From: Takakia lepidozioides
Taxonomy: Eukaryota > Streptophyta > Takakiopsida > Takakiales > Takakiaceae
Length of the DNA stretch: 64,000 bases
Assembly (NCBI GenBank): GCA_030704615.1
Contig: CM060734.1
Coordinates: 8,742,001-8,806,000, forward strand
Direction of reading: 5' to 3'
A program made the position numbers and the translations under genes. The notes beneath the pieces are model-generated. The model saw only the letters and a list, made by a program, of their open reading frames with translations, ran no database searches and was not told where the DNA came from. This document shows, in pieces, positions 32,807 to 43,749 of this stretch (its first letter is position 1; each line of letters opens with the position of its first letter).

Positions 32807-33639
32807 GTGATAGAGTGGGTTCACCTATTTTCACCATTTCCGTATCACTAGAAGAAGACCTGCTTACATCTATAAGTGCAAGGTGTTAGCATAGTTAGCA
32901 CTTGTGTGTTAAAGAGAGCTTGGTAGAGAGCTTCTGTATTACAAGGTGTTGCAGGGTTTGCAAAGAAAGTCCTTGTGGTATTTATGCACAGGTGGAGGTC
33001 TTCAAGAAGAGCCCCAGTGCAAAGTTTGAGAATTAGTGAAGATAATTCTTATTCTGGAAGTTGTTGCAGGTTTGAGGAGTTCAAGAAGACACTACAACAG
33101 ATTGCGGCTTTTACGACTCTGTGTTATGACTGCAAATGCAGTTATGAAAGCCATTTACAACTTCATGACTCTGCAGTCGTAAAACCCTAGTCAGTTGTGG
33201 CATGGCCAGCCTGGTTGTGACGTGGCGCATGAGCAGCTGTGGGGGTAGTCATACACGCTGGCTTTACTAAATGACTGAACGGGTCCATGTCAGCCGCTGT
33301 GTAAGAGAGACACGTGCTCTCTACAGAACATGCCACGTGTCAGACTGCGACGCCATCCCGACTGCGGAGGAGGGAATCAGACGTCAGCACGTGTCGCATC
33401 GTGATTTTGACACGTGGTTCCTCATGTCAATTGACACGCATCGCTGTGGGGGGGGAGGGGGGGTTGGGGATTTAATTTATTGTTATTATAATTATTTTAA
33501 TTAATTAATTAATTATTATTACTTTTGACCAACATGGGACAGTGGCACATTATTAAATAACGAATTTTTGAAATTATATTCTTAGATAAAATATTTATTC
33601 GCTCACACCCTTACGGGGAAAGAGAGTTTGCCTTAGTGC

Positions 33640-34780
33640 CTATGCTGAATTGCGTCTGCTACTCTCTGTAATCTAACAGGCATTCATTTTTTTGCCTCTG
33701 TTGTCCCACCATTGACTGGGGTCAGAAAAGTTCATTCCACAGCTTCTCCTCATCTCTGTTACCTGTTTATGGATACTTTTTTATTGTCACTTTGGCAGTA
33801 TCATGTCAAAGTCACTCCAAACTATCTACCATCTACCCATGACCATCTACCCATGCAGGTTTCTTGTAGCTATCCTTCCACAAGGAATCATCGGTAATCT
33901 GGAGCTTGAAATCCGGCTTTCTTGGATGATCTGGACCCACACTCTTTCCCTGCTCCTTCAGCTATCCATGCCTCTGCACAGATCATGCATATATCCTTGC
34001 ATTGTTGTTAGCAGCTGACAATGACAGCCTACATTTGTTCCAGCAAACACCCAACTCAACTTACCACACTAGTTCCTATTCTCAATTGCATCTGCTACTC
34101 TCTGTAATCCAACAGGCATTTACCTTTTTGCCTCGGTTGTCCCACCATTAACTGGGTCAGAAAAGTATTCATTCCACAGCTTCCCCTCATCTCCGTTAAC
34201 TGTTTTTCGATACTTTCCTGTTGTCACATTGGCAATATCATGTCAAAGTCACTCCAAACTAGATTCACTCAACCAGCTAACTTGCAGACATTGAAATTTA
34301 GGGCCGGTTCTGATAAGAGGGAAAAACAGGGTGAAATGTGTTGAAGAAGGTGCCTTTATTAGCAGTGCCTGATTTTATCAATTGTGCCGCTACTCCTGTG
34401 GCTTCCAGTTCACCATCTACCCATGCAGGTTTCTTATAGCAAAATCCACAGGTAATAATAGGTAATCATGTGCTTGAAATCTGGCCCTCTTGGATGAATC
34501 TGGACCCATACTCTATCCCTGCTCTTTCAGCTATCACTGCTTCTGCACAAATCATGCATACTTCCTTGCCTTGCAGCTGATAATGACAGCCTAGATTTGT
34601 TCTAGGAAACACCCAACTCAGCTTATCACACTAGTTCCTATGCTGAATTGCGTATGCCCTCTATAATCTAACAGGCATTAACCTTTTTCCCTCGGTTGTC
34701 CCACCATTCCATAACTTCTCCTCGTCTCTGTGACCTGTTTCTGGATACTTTCCTGTTGTCACATTGGCATCATGTCAAAG
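33640..34780. repeat. internal direct repeats of the CACTA element
   Basis: The block containing TCTAACAGGCATT, GTTGTCCCACCATT and CATCTCTGTTACCTGTTT, then ATCTACCCATGCAGGTTTC and GCTTGAAATC, recurs at about 33640, 34080 and 34650, with a related piece at 36040. Copies are about 75-90% alike. No reading frame is shared. Confidence 0.7.
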
Positions 34781-34829
34781 TTCAGATCGACATCTAGTAC
34801 ACTTCCAGCTTGGACGATGTTACCACGAA

Positions 34830-35790
34830 CCTCTTTGCTATTTTGCAGGGCTGCCAGGCTTGCACACATGTTGCAAATGTAACAAACGCGATGTGGTTGC
34901 GCTGCAGTATCCCTTCCCACACCACTTGCTCATAGACCTCTCCAAAGGGCCTCCATCCCGCGCCGCTGTTGTGCATATCCTGGGATCATCATCCTCCATG
35001 CACCCCAATTTGGCATACAAGTCCACAAGGGCATAGTTCAGAACAACATTTGCTTAATTCCAGCTTGGACGATGTCATCACAAACCCCGTCTTCACTCAT
35101 TGCCTACTCTAGTTAAGTGCAATTATGGGCTAGGCTGGTACCACATCTCATTCAGCCATATTATCAAAACAGCCATGTATCCTTGTAGTTGCATCCTGCA
35201 ACCTTGGCATACATGTCCACTATGGCAACGTTCAAAATCACATCAGATACAATACCAGCTTTGACAATATCACCGTGGACCTCTGTACCCTTTTTCAAGG
35301 CTGCCAGGCGTGCATTTGACATACATATCCACCAAGGCAGTGTTTAGAGTGACATCTAGTGGTACAATTCCAGATTTGATAATGGACCTTTGCATCCTTT
35401 CCAGGGCTACCAGGCTCGCATTTGACATACATGTACACCAGGGGAATGTTCAGAATGACATCAGGTACAATTCCAGCTTTGATGATGTCACCATGAACCT
35501 CTTGGCCCCTTCCCAGGGCTGCTAGGCTCGCATATGCATATTAACAAATGAACATGACCTGGTTTGGCGTCATCCTTTCCCACATCATTTGTTCTTAGGT
35601 TTCCAAAGCCTTACTCCCACACCTATGCTACACACACCTTACAATCATGGCAGTCCACAACACCACATCTCATTTAGCCATGTTGTCAAACTCTCCCTTT
35701 GCATCAGGCTTGCTGCACCCACATTTGGCATACATGTCCACTAGGGCAGTGGTCAGAATGACAACTAGTACAATTTCAGCTTTGACGATG
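34830..35790 (-). pseudogene. captured and amplified PPR-repeat fragments
   Basis: Read on the minus strand, at least five pieces encode PPR (pentatricopeptide) repeat sequence: near 35790-35730 (ILTTALVDMYAKCG), 35535-35430 (AALGRGQEVHGDIIKAGI), 35420-35315 (NTALVDMYVKC), 35300-35195 (DIVKAGIVSDVIL) and 35080-34985 (NYALVDLYAKLGCMED). PPR proteins bind organellar RNA, but these are disconnected fragments of about 110 bp with stops between them. The repeated unit looks like one PLS-type PPR exon amplified in tandem after capture by the CACTA element. No intact protein is possible. Confidence 0.7.
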
Positions 35791-36261
35791 GTACATGGCC
35801 AAGAGATATCCCAATATCCCGCTACCAATGGGTTCAATGCATACTCTTGTCACATTGGCAGTATCATGTCAAAGTCACTCCAACTAGATTCACTCAACCA
35901 GCTAATTTGCAGAATTGAACATGAAAATTTAGGGCCGATTATGATAAGAGGGGGAAATAGGGTGAAATGTGTTTCAGAAGGTGCCTTCATTAGCAGTGCT
36001 TGATTTTATCAATTGTGCTGCTGTTGCTGCGGCTTCCAATTGACCATCTACCCATGTAGGTTTCTTGTATCTATCATTCCACAGGGAATCATAGATAATC
36101 TGGAGCTTGAAATCTGGCCCTCTTCCACACTCTATCCCTGCTCCTTTAGCTATCTATGCCTCTGCACAAAATCAGGCATACAACAATCATTCCAGCAAAC
36201 ACCCCCAACCCTACTTATCAATAAGCAACGAGCTAACTTACATAATTCAATATGCATCTCA

Positions 36262-36903
36262 AGGCCGAGTCTGATGAGAGGGCAAAACAGGCTGAAATAG
36301 GTCGAAGAAGAACCCATAGAGGATCCAAAAGGACCTCTTGTGTGTGCTGCTTGTGTCTTGTAGTCAGGTAATGTCGGATTGGTCTGTGAGAACCAGCACG
36401 GTGCAAATGAGCAGGTAGAGATTGAAACACGGCCTGCTAAGACCAAGCTGACTCTCCCAAGAACCTTGAAACATCAGGAAGAATACCAAATCATGGTACT
36501 AAGAGGAGCCAACAGCCCACATTTGCAGGATGGACAAACTTCTTCACATCGTACATTAAGGAAAAGCCACACCTTGCCATTGCGGTTGTCGCACCATCGT
36601 GAAGGATCTTTAAAAATCTCATGCCAATGCTCCGTGCTGCAAATGAAGGGCCGAGTCTGATGAGAGGGCAAAACAGGCTGAAATAGGTCGAAGAAGAAGG
36701 TGCCCTCACCACATTGTCCTCGACCTTGTGTCATGACCCATGGAGGATTTGACTGACCATGAACCCAAGAGGACCTCTTCAGTGTGCTGCTTGTTTCTGT
36801 AGTCAGGTAATGTCGGATTGGTCTGTGAGAACCACCACGGTGCAGCTGAGCGGGTAGAGATTGAAACACGGCCTGCTAAGACCAAGCTGACTCTCCCAAG
36901 AAC
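36262..36903. repeat. direct repeat pair inside CACTA
   Basis: 36262-36463 and 36650-36903 share GGCCGAGTCTGATGAGAGGG, GTCAGGTAATGTCGGATTGG and a shared end GAAACACGGCCTGCTAAGAC, about 90% alike, with one internal indel. They are a tandem duplication within the element. Confidence 0.8.
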
Positions 36904-39088
36904 GACGAGCTCCCAGCCAAAACCTCCTCGCACACATACCCTAGCGTTTCTAGGGTTGCTTGCTTCAGATGCGAAGGTTGCTCCAACTGCGGCCTCCCAT
37001 GCATATTTCCCTTCCCTCCCGCTCGCTCGCTCTAAGTCCCAGCCCTCTCTCTCTATCTCCCTCCCTCCCGCTCACTCTAATTCTATTCACGGCTACCGTG
37101 ATGGGCAACTTTTTAAGTTTTTTAACCTTCTTGCAAACCCTATAAGCAACTTTTTGATTTTTTATATATATATATTTTTTAAAGGAAGCCTCAGGCCCTT
37201 GAGGAGGGGGAAAAATTAACCCCCTTTCATTTGGGCCATGAGACCTACAGGACGATCAACGCCCAAACATATCGTCACGAACAATCCCACACACGGGGTA
37301 GGGCAGCGGGTTTGAACCCCGAACCACCGGGGCGACACACTATGCACCTCCAGCCGATGTGCTTTTTTCAAATCTTTTGCACTTTGATTTTAAAAAAAAA
37401 AATTCATTCTAGTGGTTAGAGTCTCCGACATTTTTTCAAAATATAAATATTGATATATTATATATATAACCAGAAAAGCATATGTCGACACGTGCAGTCA
37501 TGTAGTGATTAATCCATGTGATGATCTGGCAGAATGCATTAGAGTGAGAGTCATAAAGTCATATGTCCGTCTAGCAATTTGTACACGTCATTCCAGTGTA
37601 GGTATGACCGTGACTGGTAGTCATATCTGCCATGCCAATATTTGTGGTCAAACATGTTTGACCTGTGTTGCACAGAGTCCGGAGTCATGCAATCGCATAT
37701 ACGCCTTCCCCGGACCTGCGTTATGACTTCAAAAGGCATCTACGACTTCAAATGGCATTTCTGCCACAAATCTGTCATGACTACGCAGCCATGGGAGTAA
37801 TAAAAGCCGCAATCTGTTGTAGTGAGAGCTCGGGTGTTAACCAAGCAAGCGGTGCATGTGTGGAGCATGGTTTCAGCTTGTGGGGGTCTTCAACTTCAAG
37901 CTTAGAAGAGCTATGAGTGAAGAGAAGGATCTGATTTCTCCTTGTTGCAAGATGGTGCATTTATAGAGCATGCTTTGAGTTGGGGTTTCAATCTCAAGCT
38001 TGAGAAGAGCATGTCTATGGAAGTGGCAAGTATAGGGCTGAATTAGGAGCTCTAAGGGGTGCACTATGGCCATGGAAGGGAGCACTATGAGTGCATACAA
38101 TGGTTAGAAGAAGGTATGTCATAGAAAGCTCAATAACTTGTTCTATGCTTGTTGCAATGAGTCCATGGAGAAAGAGAGTTTGTTGTGTGGCAAATAGCTT
38201 GATCAGGGAGTTAGAGGCACTCTTGGTGGTCCATTGATGCCCAAGAAACCAAGAACAACACCTCTGGTTGCTCCATAGAAGCCATAGCTCGTTGGTAGCA
38301 ATCACAGAGCCAAAGCGGTGCAAACCCTAGCTTGGGAACGTACGTGAACGCTTGGGAACGCATGTGAACTCCTTGGGAACTCGTGGGAACGCATGGGAAT
38401 AGTGCCCCAAGTTGGGAGCATGTAGAATAATAGGAATTTCTGACTTAATGACAATTTTCAGAACTTTTTAATATCTTTCTAGCCTGCGATACCTTCGATA
38501 TTGTTGCGATAGAGCAATGTTCTTCGATATCTTGTATACAGTCGATAGTCTATCTTGGACTGAATGATAGAAGAGATGGATGAAAAATTGTAAAGGATGG
38601 AAGAAGGAGTTTTTGAGCGGTTATTACAGTTATTGAAATACTCTGCTATATAAAGCGATAATGAGAAGCAGAAAGTGTCAATTGAGCCAGAAAGCCATGA
38701 CCGGGAATAAAGTGAGTTGGAGGTAGATTATAGAGTTATTCTGCAATGGTAGATTTAGTACTGCGTTCTTGCGGTGTTGTGATTTATGAATGAGAAGAAG
38801 AAGAAAAAGGAAGTGCAATTCACTTTGTGTACGTGTGTGAAGAATGGAGTGATGGAATGAGGATGTGTTTTCGTGTGTAAGAACTGAAGAACCATATGAG
38901 ATGATGAGAATGCGCATAAATGAAACAGATAAGAATTTGATGTGAGGATTAGTTCTGGTCCATCAAGAGGAATATTGATAGAGAGATATTCAAAGCTCAA
39001 GAAGGAGCCGATTAAGGAAAAGAAGACAGAGAGAGGGTTTTCAATTGGATTCATGATAGGAGTGAAACAATGAATTAAAATCATTTGC

Positions 39089-39337
39089 ATGGCGGAGAGC
39101 AATAATGAAGGAATAAAGGAAGTGTCAGAATTGATCTCTGGATTACCAGACCATTTATCGATAACAATCTTTCAGAAACTTTGTTGTAGTGATAAAGAAG
39201 TATTCTTATTGCAATTGGTCAATAAAGGATGGCATAGGGAGATATCCATTCTATATCGGAGTTGTTATTGGAAGCATAGTTGGTTGCAGAAGTGGTATAG
39301 ACCATTTAAAGGCTATCTTGAACTTATGAAAGAATGA
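39089..39337 (+). CDS. F-box-like short protein 1 in LTR
   Basis: 82 codons from ATG. ELISGLPDHLSITIFQKL and LQLVNKGWHREI match the F-box pattern (LPxxL, IF..L, the VNKxW helix), which binds SKP1 in ubiquitin ligases. A C-terminal aromatic-rich YWKHSWLQKWY follows. The neighbour at 39414 is a paralogue. It lies in the last third of the gypsy B 5' LTR, about 530 bp before the primer site, so it may be transcribed with the element. The short length leaves no substrate-binding domain. Confidence 0.45.
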   Translation: MAESNNEGIKEVSELISGLPDHLSITIFQKLCCSDKEVFLLQLVNKGWHREISILYRSCYWKHSWLQKWYRPFKGYLELMKE

Positions 39338-39413
39338 AATCATAACTTTGGTGAGGGAAAATCCCTAGAACGACCTGAGAAACCGAATTGGTGGTGAAGA
39401 ATGATCACTAGCG

Positions 39414-39716
39414 ATGTGTGAAGGAGAGCAGATAGTATATAATGTAGAATTGATTACTGGACTGCCTCATAGTTTGTCTCTAGATATCTTTAAAAGATTA
39501 CAATGTAGCGACAGGGAGATAATCAATCTATGGTTAGTTAATAAAGAATGGTATCGAGAGCTGTTGACTTTGTATCAGAGAGATTATTGGAGGAAGAATA
39601 TAGTGGAGCAATGGTATTTGATTTCAGCCGATGGAGCAGAGTTAATAGAAGATGGAGAGAATATTCATGAATCTGGAAGAATGATGATCGTGTTTAATGA
39701 AGATGACTGTTGGTAG
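39414..39716 (+). CDS. F-box-like short protein 2 in LTR
   Basis: 100 codons from ATG, paralogue of the frame at 39089: ELITGLPHSLSLDIFKRL, LWLVNKEWYRELLTLY, then DYWRKNIVEQWY. The F-box core positions are conserved between the two (ELI.GLP..LS, IF..L.CSD.E, L.LVNK.W.RE). The tail is acidic (AELIEDGENIHE). Conservation of the helix residues between two diverged copies suggests past selection. No other domain is seen. Confidence 0.45.
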   Translation: MCEGEQIVYNVELITGLPHSLSLDIFKRLQCSDREIINLWLVNKEWYRELLTLYQRDYWRKNIVEQWYLISADGAELIEDGENIHESGRMMIVFNEDDCW

Positions 39717-39860
39717 AAGTTGTTTCAAAGAAGGGATAGAGAGAGATAGAATAGTCTGGCATCATTATGTATTAGTCGTATAGTGCTGTCCCCAACGAAT
39801 GAACCTTAGAACTAATTGATCCTCTTTTAGGATTGATTCTAGTTTTATTCTACAACTTTT

Positions 39861-39878
39861 TGGCGCCGCTACCGGGGA
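39861..39878 (+). promoter_or_regulatory. primer binding site, gypsy B
   Basis: TGGCGCCGCTACCGGGGA is complementary to the 3' end of plant tRNA-Asp (one mismatch to the usual TGGCGCCGTTGCCGGGGA), six bases after the LTR end CTACA. It primes minus-strand synthesis. Confidence 0.8.
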
Positions 39879-39952
39879 AAGACGATGCGGTTTGCTATAG
39901 TGATGCTTTACTAAAATTTCAAGATAATTACTTTCTGTAGAGGAATTACGAG

Positions 39953-40934
39953 ATGACGAGGGAAGTCATTCGTAATAGTAAGGTTTCTCCACCTGGTTTC
40001 AAACTATGTCCTTATTATAGTTTATGTAAGCAGCATAAGAAGGCAGAGATCCCGGAATGTTTTTGGACTCAGATCAAGGCGCGGGAAACGGATGAGCCTC
40101 CCTATTCTCAGTTAATAAAAACTGGAGATGCTAGCTCTGGCGATAGCACATGAGGAGCAGATTCAACTATTGTCGGAACAAGAAGAAACGTCAAGAACAC
40201 TTGAATTGACTGTTGCAAGAAATCGAGGAGATCACCTTGTATTGTCAATTAAGAAGAAGAGATTATGGGGTATGAGGGAATCTCCCGTAACCGCCGAACA
40301 TAAGGCTAAAGCCAGATCTGATCGATTGGGCAGTCAGGATAGCACGACGAGCATTACTAGCCGCACAGGCAGCTGCATCGGCACCACCTATCGTATCCCC
40401 TATTGCACCACCTATTGTACCACCTATTGTACTAGTACCAATGGCGGCAATACCAATTGCAGCTGCTCTCCAATCAATTCTGTCAATGTATCGCCCCTGC
40501 CACAGTTTACGGGGCTGCAAGGGTCAGATCCTGACCTCCATTTGGCTCAATTTATGACAGCTTGTATTGCTAATAATGCCAGGACGGAATTCTGTTGGTT
40601 GACGATGTTCCCTGCCACTTTGCGGGACTTAGCATTTCAGTGGTATGATCGACAACAGCACGGAGCATTTCCTGATTGGAACACTTTAAAGACAACTTTC
40701 CTAACACAGTTTCGACCCTTGGGATTTACCGATCGTCTACGGGAGCAATTGATGAAAATTCATATGGTGAAAGGCGAGTCGGTCGACTCATTTGCAGGCC
40801 GCCTAGAGGATATTCTTCGACGATGGAATAATCATAATATTCCTAACCATATGCAGATGGGCCTATTTGTAGAAGGGTTGGCTCCAGCAGAACTGAAACG
40901 TTTTGTTAAAGAGGGTATTCCTGCTGATTTATAG
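39953..40934 (+). CDS. gag: gypsy B Gag
   Basis: The first frame 39953-40153 is followed by an overlapping frame, 40128-40934. The latter contains a Retrotrans_gag (capsid) domain: FTGLQGSDPDLHLAQFMTAC, FPATLRDLAFQWYDR, HGAFPDWNTLKTTFLTQFRP, SVDSFAGRLEDILRRW and MGLFVEGLAPAELKRFV. The start ATG at 39953 lies 75 bp after the primer site. The shift between the two frames suggests decay. No zinc knuckle is seen before the protease. Confidence 0.8.
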
Positions 40935-41886
40935 GCCGCAATTAATCGGGCTAAGTTATGGGAGACTATTAGTATCACTACTTATTCAGTTGGGCCCCAC
41001 GACAATGTTTGATACTGATTCATGGGCCCCACAAGCATCATCAGCTCCAGTGACTATGTCTCCTTCTTCAAATCAATCTACTGTGGGAATGTATGCCCCT
41101 GTATCCTTGCAAAATCGACTACCAGCTGGTGTACCCGATATTCATCCGATGCCCATGATGATATCGCCTAGTTTGGTTGTCCATCCACCTTCCACGATCA
41201 TGGACCCTATCGACCTGGATTCTGTCATCTCAGTTGCGATACCCCAATCCAGAACGGAGCCAGTCCAGCGGAGAAATAGAGGGAAGTATACTGGTCCGAA
41301 AATAGGCAATGGCAAGATAGGACACCCCAAGGGGTCTCGACGAAAAAGGGTCATGGCACTGACTAAAGGCTTGGTTCATTATGATATACTTAAAGACCTG
41401 GACACGTTGCAACCTGCTATTTCTTTGCGGCAGCTGTTGGCTATCACACCTCAATGTCGGGCTTCTTTGCAGTCATCTCTAGTGCGGAAACAGGCAACGA
41501 ATAACGACGTCCATGAAGTGAGTATATCCACACTCAATCCGGATCCAGGTGCCCCCGTCCTTGATGTAACAATAGATGGCGTTGTTATTACTGGAGTTCA
41601 AATTGACGATGGTTCTAGTGTCAATCTAATGAGTTCCGACACAATGGAGGAGTTAGGACTTGGTGGTTTACAGAACACTCGATTGGTGTTACGGATGGCC
41701 GATCAAAGCCGTGCCAAACCAATGGGCGTCCTGACTGTCGTCCCAACTATAATTGCTGCTATTGAGTATTCCATTGATTATGTGGTCTTCCGACTAAATG
41801 TCTCGGCCTATTCTTACCCTATCTTAGTGGCAAGGTGCATGATGTGTGATAGAGTGCGGGCTTATTTTAACGCACCTACTCCATAA
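40935..41886 (+). pseudogene. gypsy B protease fused by deletion to integrase zinc region
   Basis: The open frame starts at 40903. Residues DVTIDGVVITGVQIDDGSSV and NLMSSDTMEELGL form the retropepsin-like core (IDDGSS in place of DTGSS/DGGSS). After VFRLNVSAYSYPIL the frame passes directly into VARCMMCDRVRAYFNAPTP, which in element A belongs to the integrase zinc finger. Reverse transcriptase and RNase H are therefore missing through an internal deletion near 41827. The frame ends at TAA 41884, where element A has CAA. Confidence 0.8.
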
Positions 41887-42990
41887 TTGCATCATTTACC
41901 TATTATGGGTTTGGGTTATCAATGTAGTCTTGACTTCGCAGGCCCATTGCCACTAACGATTTGCCATAACAAGTATGTGCTGGTGATGGAGAACACTTCT
42001 CCAAATAGATTGAACTGGTGGCGTTGCCTGATAAGGCAAGTGAGGGGGCTGCGTATGCATTTTTAGACCTAATGCTTAGCCAATTTGGTGCTCCAGCCGA
42101 GGTACTCACGGACCAGGGGAGAGAGTTCTTGGGGGAGTTTCAGGCTTTGTGTGAGCAAGCCTTGATAGATCACCGCACTACTTCTCGGGATCATCCCGAG
42201 GCTGATGGCTTGGCGGAGAGAGTTGTTCAAACAGTCAAGATGGGTTTGCGCAAGTATGGCTTACAGAAGGGACACCTAGGAAATTGGGACCTTCAGCTGC
42301 CTTGGCTAGCTATGGGCTATAGGTTCAGCAAACAAGCTTCACTTGCCTCATTCTCACCTTATTTCCTTCTCTTTGGCCGAGAGCCAGATTTGCCTGCATC
42401 TATTCGCAGGGAGACTGCAATAGTCCTCAACCTTGATAATCCGGATGTGTGGACACAAGCATGTGCCCAGCGGGCAGAGTTGTTCAAGAGAGTCATGCCT
42501 ATGGCTTTTGAGAACCTTGCTATTGCCTAACATCGAGACACATTGAGGTATGCCACTATACATGGAGGGGGATATCGGCCAGGTGTTTGGCGTTTCCACC
42601 CTGAGGACTATGTGTATCTGCAGCAGACAGCGCCTACGACCTTGGATGTCACAGCAGGACATGTGATTCTAAGGGTCAGGGAGGTGTTGCCTTCAGGAGT
42701 GTTGATTCTGGAGGGTCGAGATAGCATGGTATGGAAGGACCATGTGCGCAATTGTGCGTCATGTCACCTTCAACATGTGGATGGGATGATAGATCCCAAC
42801 CTTGCAGTGGTACTTGCAGGGTTGTGTTGCATGCTATGTGGGTATGCTGGTGGTGCCGCAACCATGTTGGTGTGTGACAAATGCTCTAGGGGTGGCACAT
42901 GGGATGCTTGACGTTGCCACTTGAGGAGGTTCCTATCGGAGAATGGTTGTGTCCACGATGCCTTGGACAGAGGTAGTGGGCATGACAATG
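41887..42990 (+). pseudogene. gypsy B integrase with C-terminal PHD finger
   Basis: The integrase core 42018-42530 retains D (LTDQGREFLGEF) and E (DHPEADGLAERVVQTVK); the first D region is frameshifted near 41990. The C-terminal frame 42543-42911 reads GYRPGVWRFHPEDYVYLQQT and VRNCASCHLQHVDG, then CMLCGYAGG and MLVCDKCSRG. One base shift later it continues WHMGCLTLPLEEVPIGEWLC and PRCLGQR to a stop near 42975. This is a complete C4HC3 PHD-finger pattern, taking the place that a chromodomain has in other gypsy elements. PHD fingers bind histone H3 tails, so it may guide integration. Confidence 0.75.
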
Positions 42991-43221
42991 GTGAGGTTGA
43001 CAAGTGATCCAAGGTCTAGCCAGTGGGGCTTCAATGCCATGGATACTCAACTAAAGATCATGGATTGTAGGAAGGCGACTAACGATGGGGCTACTTTTGC
43101 ACCCGGCCTCGTGATCTATCGACTTCAGATGCTGGGACTTGTGCGATTGAAGACCAAACGATGATCTTATTGGGGTGGATACTTGCAGCTATCCGGTGTT
43201 AGAGGGACCTAATCACCAGCT

Positions 43222-43232
43222 AGGGGGGCGAT
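43222..43232 (+). promoter_or_regulatory. polypurine tract, gypsy B
   Basis: AGGGGGGCGAT directly precedes the 3' LTR start TGTGGC. The same tract precedes 18571 in element A. Confidence 0.7.
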
Positions 43233-43664
43233 TGTGGCGTGGCTTTCTAGGACTATATGCTAGGAAGTGTGGCTGGACAGCAATGTATGTTATGGCACGA
43301 TGCTTAGGTGCACGACAGTTGTCATGGTTTTGTTTGTGATTAGTTAGAAATAGTTATTTCTAGCTAATTAGGACTTTATACATTGATATTTGTATTCTGT
43401 GGGCATTGGGACTTCATTTGGTTCCATGTACCAAGTGAGGTGACGAACCTCACTTGGGACGTGGAGAGGTTATCTCCACGTGAGACGTAGGCAGGCTCGT
43501 CTTCTTCTAGTCAAGCCTTCCGAGGCCTCTCTCGCCGCCATAGCTCTAGTACTTGAGATGGAGAGTGGGTGAGGTCTGTATGGTGGAGTCCTTTAGCAAA
43601 GGTGCCATTGGCTTGACTTATATAACATGAGTGGGTTCACCTCTTTTCACCATTTCCGTATCAT
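43233..43664 (+). repeat. gypsy B 3' LTR, truncated
   Basis: It matches 30211-30590 and 32511-32835. It provides the natural uninterrupted counterpart (GGCTTTCTAGGACTATATGC) of the site used by the 11.6-kb transposon in element A. It stops at CCGTATCA, where a further LTR start begins. Confidence 0.85.
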
Positions 43665-43749
43665 TGTGGCGTGGCTTTCTAGGACTATATGCTAGGAAGT
43701 GTGGTTCGACAGTGATGTATGTTGTGGCACGATGCTTAGGTGCACGATA
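43665..43749 (+). repeat. second LTR start, 85 bp
   Basis: TGTGGCGTGGCTTTCTAGGA to GCTTAGGTGCACGA repeats the first 85 bp of the LTR and then passes into unrelated AT-rich DNA. The break point is almost the same as at 30731. Confidence 0.75.

Larger units (their letters stand above)
33090..37824. mobile_element. 4.7-kb CACTA (EnSpm) element, non-autonomous
   Basis: Ends are CACTACAACAGATTGCGGCT, with its exact inverse at 37805-37824; the match runs 24 bp. CACTA at the tip and the 3-bp target duplication AGA (33087-33089 and 37825-37827) are diagnostic of the superfamily. Subterminal 33120-33440 is GC-rich with repeated CACGTG and TCATGAC words, and 37500-37800 is the mirror region. No transposase is seen. 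The interior holds several internal repeats and copies of PPR-coding sequence. Confidence 0.95.
30656..39854 (+). repeat. gypsy B 5' LTR, interrupted twice
   Basis: LTR segments are 30656-30731, 32511-33089 and 37828-39854. They begin TGTGGC and end TTTTATTCTACA, six bases before the primer site at 39861. Together they make about 2.7 kb, a long LTR. The interruptions are a LINE-like piece and a CACTA element. The last segment holds two F-box-like frames. The end closely resembles the end of the LTR at 50837-51864 (TTGATCC, then TTTTATTCTACA). The joining of the three segments into one LTR is inferred from continuity with the 43233 and 30211 copies (first two) and from position (third). Confidence 0.6.

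Noticed and set aside
37260-37420. tRNA or SINE with A and B boxes (GGGTTTGAACCCC and TAGTGGTTAGAG)
   Set aside because: The B-box-like word comes before the A-box-like word on the same strand, no cloverleaf can be drawn, and no tail or duplication is seen.
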